A DNA stretch of 64,000 bases from Chondrus crispus. Taxonomy: Eukaryota > Rhodophyta > Florideophyceae > Gigartinales > Gigartinaceae. A program made the translations under genes and the position numbers. Shown one piece after another: positions 1 to 10,188 of this stretch. The stretch spans positions 60,700-124,699 of the forward strand of contig NW_005179175.1 in NCBI RefSeq assembly GCF_000350225.1, given 5' to 3'. The notes under the pieces were generated by a model. The model was not told where the DNA came from and searched no databases. It was given only the letters and a program-made list of their open reading frames with translations. Each line of letters opens with the position of its first letter. The first letter of the stretch is position 1.

Positions 1-1183
1 CGTATTTAGGGTATCAGCTGTATTCCCATTGTCGCCATCGAGCAGTACAACGTCAACATCAGAGTTGATTGAATCACTTTCGTGTGCAGGAATGTCATGC
101 ATACCACATGTCGATTCATCAAACTTGACATCCCGTGACACAACAATTTTATTCAACTCTCCGTCCCAGAGTTTGTATGCCTTACTGCATTGCGAGTACC
201 CAAGAAACATTGCTTCACGCGCTCGCAAGTCCAGCTACGGAGCTCTAATTTTGGTAATGTATACCAACATTTTGACCCAAATACTCGCAAATGGCCAACA
301 TTTGGAGTGGAATTCATCCAAATGTGGTGCGGGGTTGTATTAACGGGCAAAGCGCGTGAAGTAACTCGATTACGTACATATACCGCAGTGGCAAGAGCCT
401 CGGCCCAGAATCCCTTACTGACCTGTTTATGAGAAAGCATAGAGCGGACAAGATCAATCAAAGTTCGATTTAAACGTTCAGCAACACCGTTTTGTTCAGG
501 GGTGTACGCCGTTGTGAGTTGGTGATGCGTACCGTTTAAATCTAAATGCGACTTGAATTCCGTCGACAAGTACTCTCCCCCTCGATCAGTGCGAAGCACC
601 TTTACTTTGCGACCAGTGTGGGTTTGAGCCAACTTTTCATACTACTTGTATTTTGCAAACGCCTCAGATTTATTTCTCATCGTGTACACAACTACCCAGT
701 TCGAGTGATCATCTACAAATGTAATGAAGTATCTCGAACCACCAATGGACTGTACTTCGAGCGGACCGCAAACGTCAGAATGTACCAAGTCAAGACAGTT
801 CTGTGCTCGAGACGATGATCGCTGTTTTGGGATTACTGATCGCGTTGCTTTGCCAAACACACGCAGGATAAATGGGAGAGTGATTGTCAGACTTCGGAAT
901 CGTTGCACTGATGACATCGCTTTGACGAACGTTGATGCCACTTACCACATTATTGTGAATCATTGATGCGATTCCTTGTACATTAACATGGGCCATGCGT
1001 TCATGTAGCGTCTGCAGGGTAACTACGTGAGCAGAAAAGGTTTCATTCATGACGTCAAGTATGTACAAATCCCCAACTTGACTCGCTGTGGCAACTACAG
1101 TTGGTCCTGCAGTAACGCGGCATTTCTCATTTTCAAATGACACTTGCAAACCCTTTGAAACTATTTGGCTAACAGACAGTAGC
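1..1183 (-). pseudogene. Copia element B, integrase-region fragment
   Basis: Minus-strand remnant of a Ty1/copia polyprotein that matches copia C (23215-24402) closely over its whole length. It covers the end of the protease/zinc-binding region, the integrase core (TDRGGEY motif and the GVAERLNRT motif with the catalytic Glu) and the start of the linker to reverse transcriptase. The frame is broken: the stretch 153-632 reads cleanly, but its end runs into a frameshift near 230 and the stretch 790-1149 lies in another frame. The piece continues at 9064 on the other side of copia A, which inserted into it. The rest of B (RT, RNase H, 3' LTR) lies left of the window. Confidence 0.9.
1179..1183. 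repeat. Target site duplication of copia A (GTAGC)
   Basis: GTAGC directly abuts the left end of copia A and occurs again at 9064-9068 directly after its right end. Removing A and one copy restores continuity with the uninterrupted copia C sequence near 23215-23219. Confidence 0.95.
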
Positions 1184-2448
1184 TAATGGTAGGCTCGGAG
1201 GGGCAAGGGAAAGAAGGAAGGCAGGTTGATGTGTGTGAGTGAAGGAGTTGGTGCCGAGGTTTACTTTGAAGCCGTTTTTCCTGCGATACTTATACACTTC
1301 GAGTGCTACACTATCGCTCTACTCCGACTCCCAGTAAACCATACTCTACTATGCGCGACCAAGCGCGGTCCTCTTGTGGCCCGACCATACTGTTCGATTT
1401 CCACCTTACGAATCGATTCGTAACTATTAGCTCACAACTATTTCTACACATTCCAAATGACTGTAAACCATGGCCCTATGCATGCAACTGTTTCACACCT
1501 TACTAATCTGCATCCAGTCATGCCAGACTTCATTGTTGTGCAACGAACAACTTGGCACTTGTCTATTTCCAACAACGCAAACGTCTTTCACATCACAATC
1601 GCCATACGTATCCTTGTTTCTCACCTTACTAATTTCGCCAAGCACTGTCAGACAATTATGGCAAGTTATAACAATGTGCATCCAGACTTTCTACACAACT
1701 CACATGAGAATACATGTAAATCACACGAGTACTGTCATGAACTTGCATCCAACGGCGCACCATGACGAGAGCACAGTGCAACGGCGCGTGCTCACGCAAG
1801 ACTCGCATACAGCGTGACGCGTACACAGAATAATCGCACAACTGTATTCCTCTCGCGAGAAGTACTTGTTGTACTTTTGATTCACATGTACTGTACTCGG
1901 ACACGCGCAGGATGGCAAACAGTCTGACACTGTAAACCTGTAAACCCTCATGTGCATACACCTGGATGCGTGTACATGTGTACGTACACGAATTCACCTG
2001 GCGACGTGTACATGTGTACACGGCATACATGTGTCCCGCCCGGGGGCCCCATGCAATTACCCATTACAACCATGACAAACCACTTGAAACCCCCAAAACA
2101 ACGTAATTATGGCATATACAGGCCATTTAAAGTACATCACAAGGCCAATGAGGCACACGTGGACAACGCTCGACCAATAGATTTGCGGTATTAGACCTGA
2201 GGGCCAATATAATTGCAGTATTTCCTGTGTAGTCTATAGTGCTACGGGCCAAGGTTCCACTTGGCAAAACTATGCAAATTTGCATGACCCTCCGAGAGGC
2301 CACTTTCGTCCCCAGAACCCCAAAATCTGGGATTTTACACGTGTCATGTCGTGATATGGGTAAGAGCGCCCGGACCGTGCAGTCATGTACACGTGTCACT
2401 CGATTTTGACCTTTTCAGATAACAGCATGTGGTCGCACATTTTCAATA
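1184..2448 (-). repeat. 3' LTR of copia A
   Basis: A 1265-bp direct repeat of 7800-9063. In element orientation it begins TATTGAAAATG and ends CCTACCATTA, so it lacks the usual perfect TG...CA ends. It carries a TATA-like GTATAAGTA (reverse of 1288-1294), several ACACGTGT palindromes and several CCTTAC(G/T)AAT motifs that also occur in the copia C LTR. Short reading frames inside it are duplicated with the LTR and are not genes. Confidence 0.93.
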
Positions 2449-2457
2449 CCTCCCCTC
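2449..2457 (-). other. Polypurine tract of copia A
   Basis: GAGGGGAGG on the minus strand lies between the gag-pol stop codon and the 3' LTR. This is the expected place for the plus-strand primer of an LTR retrotransposon. Confidence 0.85.
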
Positions 2458-2459
2458 GA

Positions 2460-5400
2460 TCACATGCTTTGGGCAGCTTTGCACTCGGAAAGCCCAACCA
2501 TGCCCACGAACTTTTCAAACAGCACGCGACCAAGTGGTTTGGTCAGCATATCGGCTGGCATTTCTGTTGTCGGACAATGGTACAATGTGACCAGTTTTCG
2601 CTGCACCGCATCTCGAACAAAATGATACGTAATATCAATGTGCGTGTTCCGACGATTTGTAGATTCGTTCTGAGAACACGCAATCGTACCAGCGTTGTCA
2701 CATCCAACGCGAATTGTTGGATCCGAATTCGCACCAAGTACATCAGCATGGAAACGTCGAAGCCACGCAGCCTCTTTGCATGCTTCACTGAGTGCGATGT
2801 ATTCTGCCTCACAAGTAGACTTTGCAACTACTGTTTGTTTCCGGGAAGCCCAACTGATAGGCCCATCACAAAGCTTGAACACGTACCCACTCGTTGATTT
2901 CCGTGATTCAAGGCATCCACCCCAATCTGCGTCGCTATACCTATGAAGTTCCGTACCAAGATCATCTTTACCAAACACTATTCCAAGATGCTGGGACCCA
3001 CGCAAGTATCTCAAAACACGTTTCACACCTGACCAGTGCGACTCGTGAGGGTCGGCACAGTGTTGAGATAACTTTCCAATGGCATACGCAATATCGGGGC
3101 GGGTCCCGACCATTAGGAACATTAGACATCCAATGGCCTGACGATATGGTTCAAAGCATGGGTTGTCATCAGTGCCAGTTTCGGCCACTTGCATTGTGAC
3201 ATGTCGAGACTGTTCCATCGGAGTAACGCAAGGATTGCATGCCGACATTTTGAACCGTTTCAGTACTGCTTGGGCATACTTCGACTGCGTGACGGTCAGG
3301 ACGTGTTTAGAACGTATACGGTCGATCTCTAGACCAATACAAGTCTTCGCTTCGCCAAGGTCTTTCATATCGAATCGTTTGTTGAGTTCATTTTTCATCC
3401 ATAATATGGCCTCCAAGTCACTTCTAGCTAGCAGCAGATCGTCCACGTACAACGCGATAATCATGATGACATTGCCTTGACGTCGAATGTAAAGACATGG
3501 GTCGCTGCGTGTAGTGTTGAAACCAAGTTCAGTGATCAGAAACTCATCGATCTTACTATGCCATTCGCGATGGGCTTGCTTAAGACTATAGATTGCTTTC
3601 AAAAGTTTACACACCGAATCAGGTTTGACTTTGTCGATGCATCCTTCAGGTTGCTCCATGTAGATTTCTTCGTGAAGGTCACCGTTGAGGAAGGCAGTCA
3701 CCACGTCCATCTGATGCAGCTCAAGGTCAAAGTGCGCAACCAGTGCCAGCAGCAGACGGATAGTTGTGAACTTGATGACAGGGGCGAAAGTTTCATTGTA
3801 ATCGATGCCTTCTACTTGTTGAAAACCTCGTGCCACAAGTCGTCCTTTTGCAGTTTCGACCAATTTTCCGGACTCGTCAGGAAGTTGCTTCACTCCGAAA
3901 ACCCACCTGGACGTCAGGACGTTTGATGCTTGAGATCTTGGAACAAGTGTCCATGTTTTGTTTTTGTGTTGTGAAGCAAGTTCTTTGTCGATTCCCTTCT
4001 GCCAGAAGCGAGCTTTCGGAGAATCCATAGCTTGCTTGTACGAGTTTGGAATTTCCGTTATCACATGGGCGTGGCTAAGGAGTCCAGCAGTCACCAAAGC
4101 TGCTGCCCACCACGCCCCAGGCGTTTTGCGAATGCGAGTGGACCGACGGAGATTAGTTGGCGGATCAATCGTTTCTTCCTCAACTACGTGTTGCTCAACT
4201 GTTTCGGTAGTTTCGTCCTCCCCTGCAGTTGGGGAGGAGTTGGAGGATTCATCAGAGTCTTGTTGTTCATCCGGCGATGATACTTCTGATGCCACTGCAT
4301 CATTTTCTGCAACTTCCTCATCGATGTTCAAGTTGATTGTGTCATCATCAGTTGTAGCCTCCTCGTTTGTATCCATCGGTTCACCAGATTTGCCTCCCGT
4401 GGACTCGTCAAAAGTAAGATCTCTGGATACGATCACTTTGTGCAAATCACCATCCCACAACTTGTAAGCTTTCGTATTTTCAGCATACCCTAGAAACATT
4501 GCCTCCTTTGCACGGGCGTCAAGTTTCTGCATGTTGTGTTTTGGTAATGTATACCAACACTTTGAACCGAAAACACGCAAATGACCAACATTTGGCACAG
4601 ATTTCATCCATACGTGGTATGGGGTCATCTTGGGGGGAATGGCACGTGACATGACTCGATTTCGAACGTACACTGCATTGGCAAGTGCTTCTGCCCAGAA
4701 CCCCTTTGTAACTTTCTTGTGCGCTAGCATGGAGCGCACCAAGTTTACCAAAGTTCTGTTCAGTCGCTTGGCGACGCCATTTTGCTCCGGTGTGTACGCG
4801 GTCGTCATTTGATGCTGAGTACCATTTGCAATCAGAAAAGACTTAAACTCCGTGGACAGATACTCACCACCTCGATCGGTGCGAAGCACTTTGATCTTGC
4901 GACCAGTGTGAGTCTGAGCAAGTTGTGCAAACATTTTGTATCGTTCAAATGCTTCTGATTTATGGTGCATAGGGTACACTACTGACCAGTTTGAGTGATC
5001 ATCTATGAAGGTAATGAAGTACTTGGCACCACCAATGGACTGCACCTCTAAGGGGCCACAAACATCAGAGTGAACTAAGTCTAGACAGAAGTATGCCCGC
5101 CTCGAGGACCGCTCTTTTGAGATCACAGATCGAGTGGCTTTGCCGTAGACGCACGCAGAACATTTTTCAGAGATGCAATCATTGTCAGTATCGTTGATTT
5201 TGTTAGCCTCATTACCAAGTAGTTTGACTCCACTTACCACATTGTCACGAATCATCGAAGCAATACCTTGAGAATGCACATGTGCAAAGCGCTCATGCCA
5301 CGTTTGCAGGGTGGCAGAATGTGCAGATCCGATGGCACTGACGATGTCGAGAACGTAAAGTTCTCCAACCAATGTCGCAGTCGCCGCTACAGTTGAGCCT

Positions 5401-6578
5401 CGTCTGATCATGCATTTTCCATTTTCGAACCCAACTTTTAGTCCAAGTTCAGTCATTCGACTGACAGAGAGCAGAGAGAACGCAAAGTCCGGAACGTGCA
5501 ATACATCCGTCAACTTGCACGGTTCGATGCGGCCATTCACATTTAACTTCAAGTGAACGTCACCACGGCCGGCAACCTTTGCACTAGCCTTGGTTCCCAT
5601 CTGAACAGAGGCGGATTCAAGTGGCTCATACGTTGCAAACAGAGATCGGTCATATGTAATATGAGCTGTACAAGCTGAATCTACGAGCCACGAAGGCGAC
5701 ATCTCCAGATCGTTGGTGTGCGACGCTTTCGACATCAGACATGTGAAGTCGACGCTGTTTACAACCATGTCGGGATCAGGTTTCTGTGTGACAAATGCAG
5801 ATTGTTTCCGCTGAGACATACGCGGTTTATATCCGCTAGGAGGAGCCGGGCGACGCCCATTCAAATCCTTTCCCCAGCAGCGGGTTGCCGTATGGCCTGT
5901 ATGACCGCAGTTCGTGCATTTGTAATCGTTTATGTCCCGATTGTTCGGGGCACGATTAACCAGAGCCGATGTCTGTGAGGAGCTAGACTTCATGTTTGCT
6001 CGTTGCTCTTCCTGCAGCAGACGACTTTTCACAAAATCCAAACTGAATATCTTTTCCTCATTACCGAGAGCATCAAGTGCAACGATGAGAGCCTCGAAAC
6101 GGGCAGGCAGACCGTTGAGCACTGCCATGGCCATCTCCTTGTCATCGATGTTTACGCTCATTGACTTGAGGATGGCTGCCAGCTGCTTGACACGATTGAT
6201 GTATGCAAGCACCTTTTCACCGGAAAGCATCTTCACAGTGTAGAACTCACGACGTGCAGCTAGTTTGTTCAGCAAAGTGTGCCTCTCAAACACGTTCTCA
6301 ATAGCTTCCCACATCTCATGAGCAGTATCAACATCACGTACATGCTCAAGATGCTCATCTGATAGGGAGAGACCAATCAGTGCTTTAGCTTTACTGTCAC
6401 CTCTGATCCACTTCTTACGCTCTTCCGCGCGTTCCTCACTTGGAACTCGTCCCTCAACGATGTATTGGTCAACATCACGTAGAGCAAGCAGAAGTTGTAT
6501 TTTCTGCTTCCACACGTAGAAGTTGGAGTCCGTCAGTTTGTCGATTCTGATGGATCCTCCTCCTCCTTGATCTTCCAT
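2460..6578 (-). CDS. Copia A gag-pol polyprotein
   Basis: Single uninterrupted frame of about 1372 residues from the ATG at 6578 (the MEDQ start, aligned with MDDQ in copia C). Order: gag; CCHC zinc knuckle (CTNCGHTGHTATRC, about residues 221-234); protease; integrase with HHCC zinc site and core; reverse transcriptase with YVDD at about 1044-1047; RNase H with SDADWGG. This order is diagnostic of Ty1/copia. Two catalytic positions are abnormal. The protease site reads DSA (residue 300 onward) where copia C has DSG. The integrase Glu in GVAERLNRT is Lys (GVAKRLNRT, about residue 604, codon at 4767-4769). The frame is thus complete, but integrase is probably dead and protease doubtful. The gag and pol parts are not separated by a frameshift or stop. 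Confidence 0.95.
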   Translation of the reverse strand: MEDQGGGGSIRIDKLTDSNFYVWKQKIQLLLALRDVDQYIVEGRVPSEERAEERKKWIRGDSKAKALIGLSLSDEHLEHVRDVDTAHEMWEAIENVFERHTLLNKLAARREFYTVKMLSGEKVLAYINRVKQLAAILKSMSVNIDDKEMAMAVLNGLPARFEALIVALDALGNEEKIFSLDFVKSRLLQEEQRANMKSSSSQTSALVNRAPNNRDINDYKCTNCGHTGHTATRCWGKDLNGRRPAPPSGYKPRMSQRKQSAFVTQKPDPDMVVNSVDFTCLMSKASHTNDLEMSPSWLVDSACTAHITYDRSLFATYEPLESASVQMGTKASAKVAGRGDVHLKLNVNGRIEPCKLTDVLHVPDFAFSLLSVSRMTELGLKVGFENGKCMIRRGSTVAATATLVGELYVLDIVSAIGSAHSATLQTWHERFAHVHSQGIASMIRDNVVSGVKLLGNEANKINDTDNDCISEKCSACVYGKATRSVISKERSSRRAYFCLDLVHSDVCGPLEVQSIGGAKYFITFIDDHSNWSVVYPMHHKSEAFERYKMFAQLAQTHTGRKIKVLRTDRGGEYLSTEFKSFLIANGTQHQMTTAYTPEQNGVAKRLNRTLVNLVRSMLAHKKVTKGFWAEALANAVYVRNRVMSRAIPPKMTPYHVWMKSVPNVGHLRVFGSKCWYTLPKHNMQKLDARAKEAMFLGYAENTKAYKLWDGDLHKVIVSRDLTFDESTGGKSGEPMDTNEEATTDDDTINLNIDEEVAENDAVASEVSSPDEQQDSDESSNSSPTAGEDETTETVEQHVVEEETIDPPTNLRRSTRIRKTPGAWWAAALVTAGLLSHAHVITEIPNSYKQAMDSPKARFWQKGIDKELASQHKNKTWTLVPRSQASNVLTSRWVFGVKQLPDESGKLVETAKGRLVARGFQQVEGIDYNETFAPVIKFTTIRLLLALVAHFDLELHQMDVVTAFLNGDLHEEIYMEQPEGCIDKVKPDSVCKLLKAIYSLKQAHREWHSKIDEFLITELGFNTTRSDPCLYIRRQGNVIMIIALYVDDLLLARSDLEAILWMKNELNKRFDMKDLGEAKTCIGLEIDRIRSKHVLTVTQSKYAQAVLKRFKMSACNPCVTPMEQSRHVTMQVAETGTDDNPCFEPYRQAIGCLMFLMVGTRPDIAYAIGKLSQHCADPHESHWSGVKRVLRYLRGSQHLGIVFGKDDLGTELHRYSDADWGGCLESRKSTSGYVFKLCDGPISWASRKQTVVAKSTCEAEYIALSEACKEAAWLRRFHADVLGANSDPTIRVGCDNAGTIACSQNESTNRRNTHIDITYHFVRDAVQRKLVTLYHCPTTEMPADMLTKPLGRVLFEKFVGMVGLSECKAAQSM

Positions 6579-6750
6579 TTTAGTGCAAATAAACTTCAAG
6601 TATTCGAAAATCCGTTCGGGGATCCCAAGCCGTTAACCGATAGTCAACACAATGGCAAGCCCACCCGTCTAAGAAATTCGATATGATTACTATGAAGTTG
6701 CACTAGGAGAAATTTGCGAACAGATATGTGAATTTATTTGGATGAAATCC

Positions 6751-7293
6751 CTAACTATTCTGTTCACAAACTACCTTTAAGTGTGCGGCACCGTTCTCGT
6801 GGCACTTCAGGTGCCCGTGAGACTCAAAGACGCGATTGCAAGGGATACAACGCGGAGTCTCCTTAGCGTTGGCAACTTGAATGCGATGAGACCTAGACTG
6901 AATGTGGTCGTAGAAGGCCTTCGCACTATTGCCACTAACGCCGCACACTTTACAATACCGCTTATACCGCGGGCACACCTTACGATTCCTCTTGCGCTCA
7001 CGCTTGAACTGCTTACCCGCGAGAACAGCTGCTTTCCGAGCAGAAAGTCGATGCGTAGTTCTCTTTATTGGTGCGGGAACAGAGCGCGGAATACGAGGAA
7101 TCCTATATGGTGCGCAACTCGAGGACGGACCCGGAAGCGCGAGCCGAGGTGAAGGTTGATCCTCAGGCTCAAGCACCTCAACGGATACGACCTCCGATGT
7201 CCGAACCGTTCGACCGGTGACCAGCTTCCCAGGCGCAGAGCGCACCGGTACTAATTCCAGATCTAACACAACCCCGTAAAAACAGGTATTCAC
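6751..7293 (-). CDS. Extra zinc-finger ORF in the leader of copia A
   Basis: Open frame of about 180 codons on the same strand as gag-pol, between the 5' LTR and gag. The N-terminal half is Pro/Ser/Arg-rich, followed by a basic stretch (KRERKRNRK). Two zinc fingers follow with spacing C-x2-C-x12-H-x5-H: one starts at CKVC and ends HIQSRSH, the other starts CIPC and ends HENGAAH. This spacing is that of the U1C/JAZ/matrin class of C2H2 fingers, which bind RNA or double-stranded RNA in known families. No ATG begins the frame: it is open from a TAA upstream and the first usable codon is GTG at 7293. It may be a spliced or captured exon, or translated from a non-AUG codon. Copia B and C lack it. 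Confidence 0.6.
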   Translation of the reverse strand: MNTCFYGVVLDLELVPVRSAPGKLVTGRTVRTSEVVSVEVLEPEDQPSPRLALPGPSSSCAPYRIPRIPRSVPAPIKRTTHRLSARKAAVLAGKQFKRERKRNRKVCPRYKRYCKVCGVSGNSAKAFYDHIQSRSHRIQVANAKETPRCIPCNRVFESHGHLKCHENGAAHLKVVCEQNS

Positions 7294-7785
7294 AATAAGG
7301 AATATGAAGATAATCGTCAGTAACAGATTTTGGAATTATTGCTCTTAAGAACCACCAAAACGTGCAAAGACAATTACTTAGATGTGTAGGAAATGGAAAG
7401 AAACTCAAAACTTACTTTGCATGAGAGAACGAAGAAAACCCAAATGCGAGATTGACGACGACGGCGGTAGCGGGAGCGGAAACGAAGACGAAGACCGAAG
7501 ACAGAGACAGCAGCAAGAACCACAGCAAGAACAAAAGCCAAACCAAGAACGAAGACAACGAAGACAGCGGGGGCGATGACCAAAACCAATTCACACAAGA
7601 GAGCAAGAACGACAGCAGCAGCGAAAACCAAAACCAAGAACGACGGCAAGAACGAGAGCGACAACGACAGCGAGAAGACCAGCGGAAAGAACGACGAGAA
7701 ACGGCAGCGAAAACGACAGCGACAACGACGGCAGAAACAACGGAACGAGAACGACAGACTCATGCAGTGAAACGACAGCGAGGGA
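7294..7785 (-). other. 5' leader of copia A, low-complexity
   Basis: Untranslated leader between the primer site and the zinc-finger frame. Positions 7450-7770 are an AGAACGACAGC-like purine/C low-complexity stretch. It opens several frames of Glu/Arg/Lys-rich or Phe/Val/Leu-rich composition, which I regard as artefacts. The related leaders of copia B and C have the same texture. Confidence 0.6.
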
Positions 7786-7799
7786 CTGGGCCCATAACC
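7786..7799 (-). other. Primer-binding site of copia A (half tRNA-iMet)
   Basis: The element strand reads GGTTATGGGCCCAG immediately after the 5' LTR. This is the exact complement of CUGGGCCCAUAACC, the anticodon stem-loop of eukaryotic initiator tRNA-Met. Drosophila copia and yeast Ty5 are known to prime from this internal tRNA region rather than from the tRNA 3' end. Confidence 0.85.
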
Positions 7800-9063
7800 T
7801 AATGGTAGGTTCGGAGGGGCAAGGAAAAGAAGGAAGGCAGGTTGATGTGTGTGAGTGAAGGAGTTGGTGCCGAGGTTTACTTTGAAGCCGTTTTCCTGCG
7901 ATACTTATACACTTCGAGTGCTACACTATCGCTCTACTCCGACTCCCAGTAAACCATACTCTACTATGCGCGACCAAGCGCGGTCCTCTTGTGGCCCGAC
8001 CATACTGTTCGATTTCCACCTTACGAATCGATTCGTAACTATTAGCTCACAACTATTTCTACACATTCCAAATGACTGTAAACCATGGCCCTATGCATGC
8101 AACTGTTTCACACCTTACTAATCTGCATCCAGTCATGCCAGACTTCATTGTTGTGCAACGAACAACTTGGCACTTGTCTATTTCCAACAACGCAAACGTC
8201 TTTCACATCACAATCGCCATACGTATCCTTGTTTCTCACCTTACTAATTTCGCCAAGCACTGTCAGACAATTATGGCAAGTTATAACAATGTGCATCCAG
8301 ACTTTCTACACAACTCACATGAGAATACATGTAAATCACACGAGTACTGTCATGAACTTGCATCCAACGGCGCACCATGACGAGAGCACAGTGCAACGGC
8401 GCGTGCTCACGCAAGACTCGCATACAGCGTGACGCGTACACAGAATAATCGCACAACTGTATTCCTCTCGCGAGAAGTACTTGTTGTACTTTTGATTCAC
8501 ATGTACTGTACTCGGACACGCGCAGGATGGCAAACAGTCTGACACTGTAAACCTGTAAACCCTCATGTGCATACACCTGGATGCGTGTACATGTGTACGT
8601 ACACGAATTCACCTGGCGACGTGTACATGTGTACACGGCATACATGTGTCCCGCCCGGGGGCCCCATGCAATTACCCATTACAACCATGACAAACCACTT
8701 GAAACCCCCAAAACAACGTAATTATGGCATATACAGGCCATTTAAAGTACATCACAAGGCCAATGAGGCACACGTGGACAACGCTCGACCAATAGATTTG
8801 CGGTATTAGACCTGAGGGCCAATATAATTGCAGTATTTCCTGTGTAGTCTATAGTGCTACGGGCCAAGGTTCCACTTGGCAAAACTATGCAAATTTGCAT
8901 GACCCTCCGAGAGGCCACTTTCGTCCCCAGAACCCCAAAATCTGGGATTTTACACGTGTCATGTCGTGATATGGGTAAGAGCGCCCGGACCGTGCAGTCA
9001 TGTACACGTGTCACTCGATTTTGACCTTTTCAGATAACAGCATGTGGTCGCACATTTTCAATA
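7800..9063 (-). repeat. 5' LTR of copia A
   Basis: A 1264-bp LTR nearly identical to 1184-2448. It is followed on its right by the GTAGC target duplication and then by copia B sequence. Confidence 0.93.
7903..7909 (-). promoter_or_regulatory. TATA-like box in the 5' LTR of copia A
   Basis: The minus strand reads GTATAAGTA about 110 bp before the LTR end. The same motif sits at the same place in the LTRs of copia B (11414-11420) and copia C (20901-20907). Conservation across diverged LTRs suggests it is the promoter core of the family. Confidence 0.5.
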
Positions 9064-10188
9064 GTAGCGAGTATCCGAAATCAGGGACATGCAAAACGTT
9101 TGACAGTTTGCAAGGATTTGGACTACCGTTGACGTTCAACATGAGTTCTACCTCCCCGCGACGAGCGACATTAGCTCTAGCCTTCGTGCCCATCTCGACT
9201 GATCCAGATTGCATCTGTTCATACGTAACGAACAAAGAGCGATCAAACATAATGTGAGCGCTGCAACCGGAATCGACAAGCCATGACCTTGCGTTTGCAG
9301 CCCTCTTTTCTGGAGTGGAAGTCGAAAGCAAGCAAGTAAAGTCACTCTCCGCAAAGGCAGCAGTAGAATTGTCACCTCGAGAAACGAATGCATTTGGCTT
9401 CAAGCCAGTGTTGCGTGACCGAAACCCATCTGGCGGTGCAGGTCGGCGCCCATTCACGTCCTTGCCCCATCAACGCGCTGCAGTATGCCCATGTCAATTG
9501 CAATTCGTACATTTCATATCGCGTCGAATAGGCATACGATTGACAAGTGCAGGTGCATGTGGTGATGAAGCAGAAGCGGTCTTCATGCTTTCTCGTTGTT
9601 CTTCTTGCAGCAGACGACTCTTCACAAACTCGAGTCCAAACACTTTATCTTCATTGCCAAGTGCGTCAAGAGCAACAATCAGGTTATCGAATCGTGGAGG
9701 CAAGCCATTCAAGACAGCCATTGCAATTTCTTTATCGTCAATCTGTTGAGATTGACGATAAAGAAATTGCAACTCATTGACTGCAATCTGGCAGCAAGTT
9801 GCTTCACGCGATTGATGAACACGAGCACTTTCTCGGATGGGAGCATGGATACAGTGTAAAAGTCGCGATGGGCGGCAAGTTTGTTGAGCAAAGTATGACG
9901 CTCAAACACATTCAGAATTGCTTCCCATGTCTCTTTCGCACTGCTACACCCTCGCACATTTTGCAAGTAGTCATCGGAGAGCGTGAGTCCGATGACTGCC
10001 TTTGCTTTTGCGTCACCATGGATCCATTTTCTCCGGTCATCTGAGGTCGCATTCTCCAGGATATCATCAAAAACGTATTGATCGACATCTCGGAGAGCAG
10101 GCAGTAGCTGGATTTTCTGCTTCCAGATGTAAAAGTTAGATGCGGTCAGCTTCTCGATTCTGACCGATCCAGACCTTTGGTCATCCAT
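9064..10188 (-). pseudogene. Copia element B, gag and protease fragment
   Basis: N-terminal part of the B polyprotein (ATG at 10188, MDDQ start): gag, a damaged zinc knuckle and the protease DSGCSAH site. It aligns closely to copia C 22118-23219. The frame is broken at 9721-9772 by a fold-back duplication. Another break lies near the zinc knuckle, where the sequence corresponding to GHGHTAARCW in copia C is altered and read in different frames on either side of about 9457-9494. It joins 1-1183 once copia A is removed. Confidence 0.9.
9721..9772. repeat. 24-bp perfect fold-back inside copia B gag
   Basis: Arms 9721-9744 and 9749-9772 are perfectly complementary around a 4-nt loop GTTG. Copia C has only one arm at this place (about 22537-22563), so B gained an inverted copy of its own coding sequence. 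The duplication disrupts the gag frame. Confidence 0.9.

Larger units (their letters stand above)
1184..9063 (-). mobile_element. Copia element A, complete LTR retrotransposon
   Basis: Complete Ty1/copia element on the minus strand: 3' LTR 1184-2448, polypurine tract 2449-2457, one long gag-pol frame, an extra zinc-finger frame, a low-complexity leader, primer site 7786-7799 and 5' LTR 7800-9063. The 5-bp target duplication GTAGC is present at 1179-1183 and 9064-9068. Both flanks are adjoining pieces of copia B, so A is the younger insertion. The LTRs show only about three differences that I could find (a C/T, a G/A and a T-run indel near their ends), indicating recent insertion. Confidence 0.95.

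Noticed and set aside
1656-2030. Frames in the copia LTRs (also 8271-8645, 20235-20540, 26407-26712)
   Set aside because: Exact LTR duplicates with no domain; explained by GTGTACACGTGT repeats.
7374-7802. Long frames in the copia A leader (Glu/Arg-rich on plus, Phe/Leu/Val-rich on minus)
   Set aside because: Produced by the AGAACGACAGC-like low-complexity sequence in several phases; no conserved frame in copia B or C.
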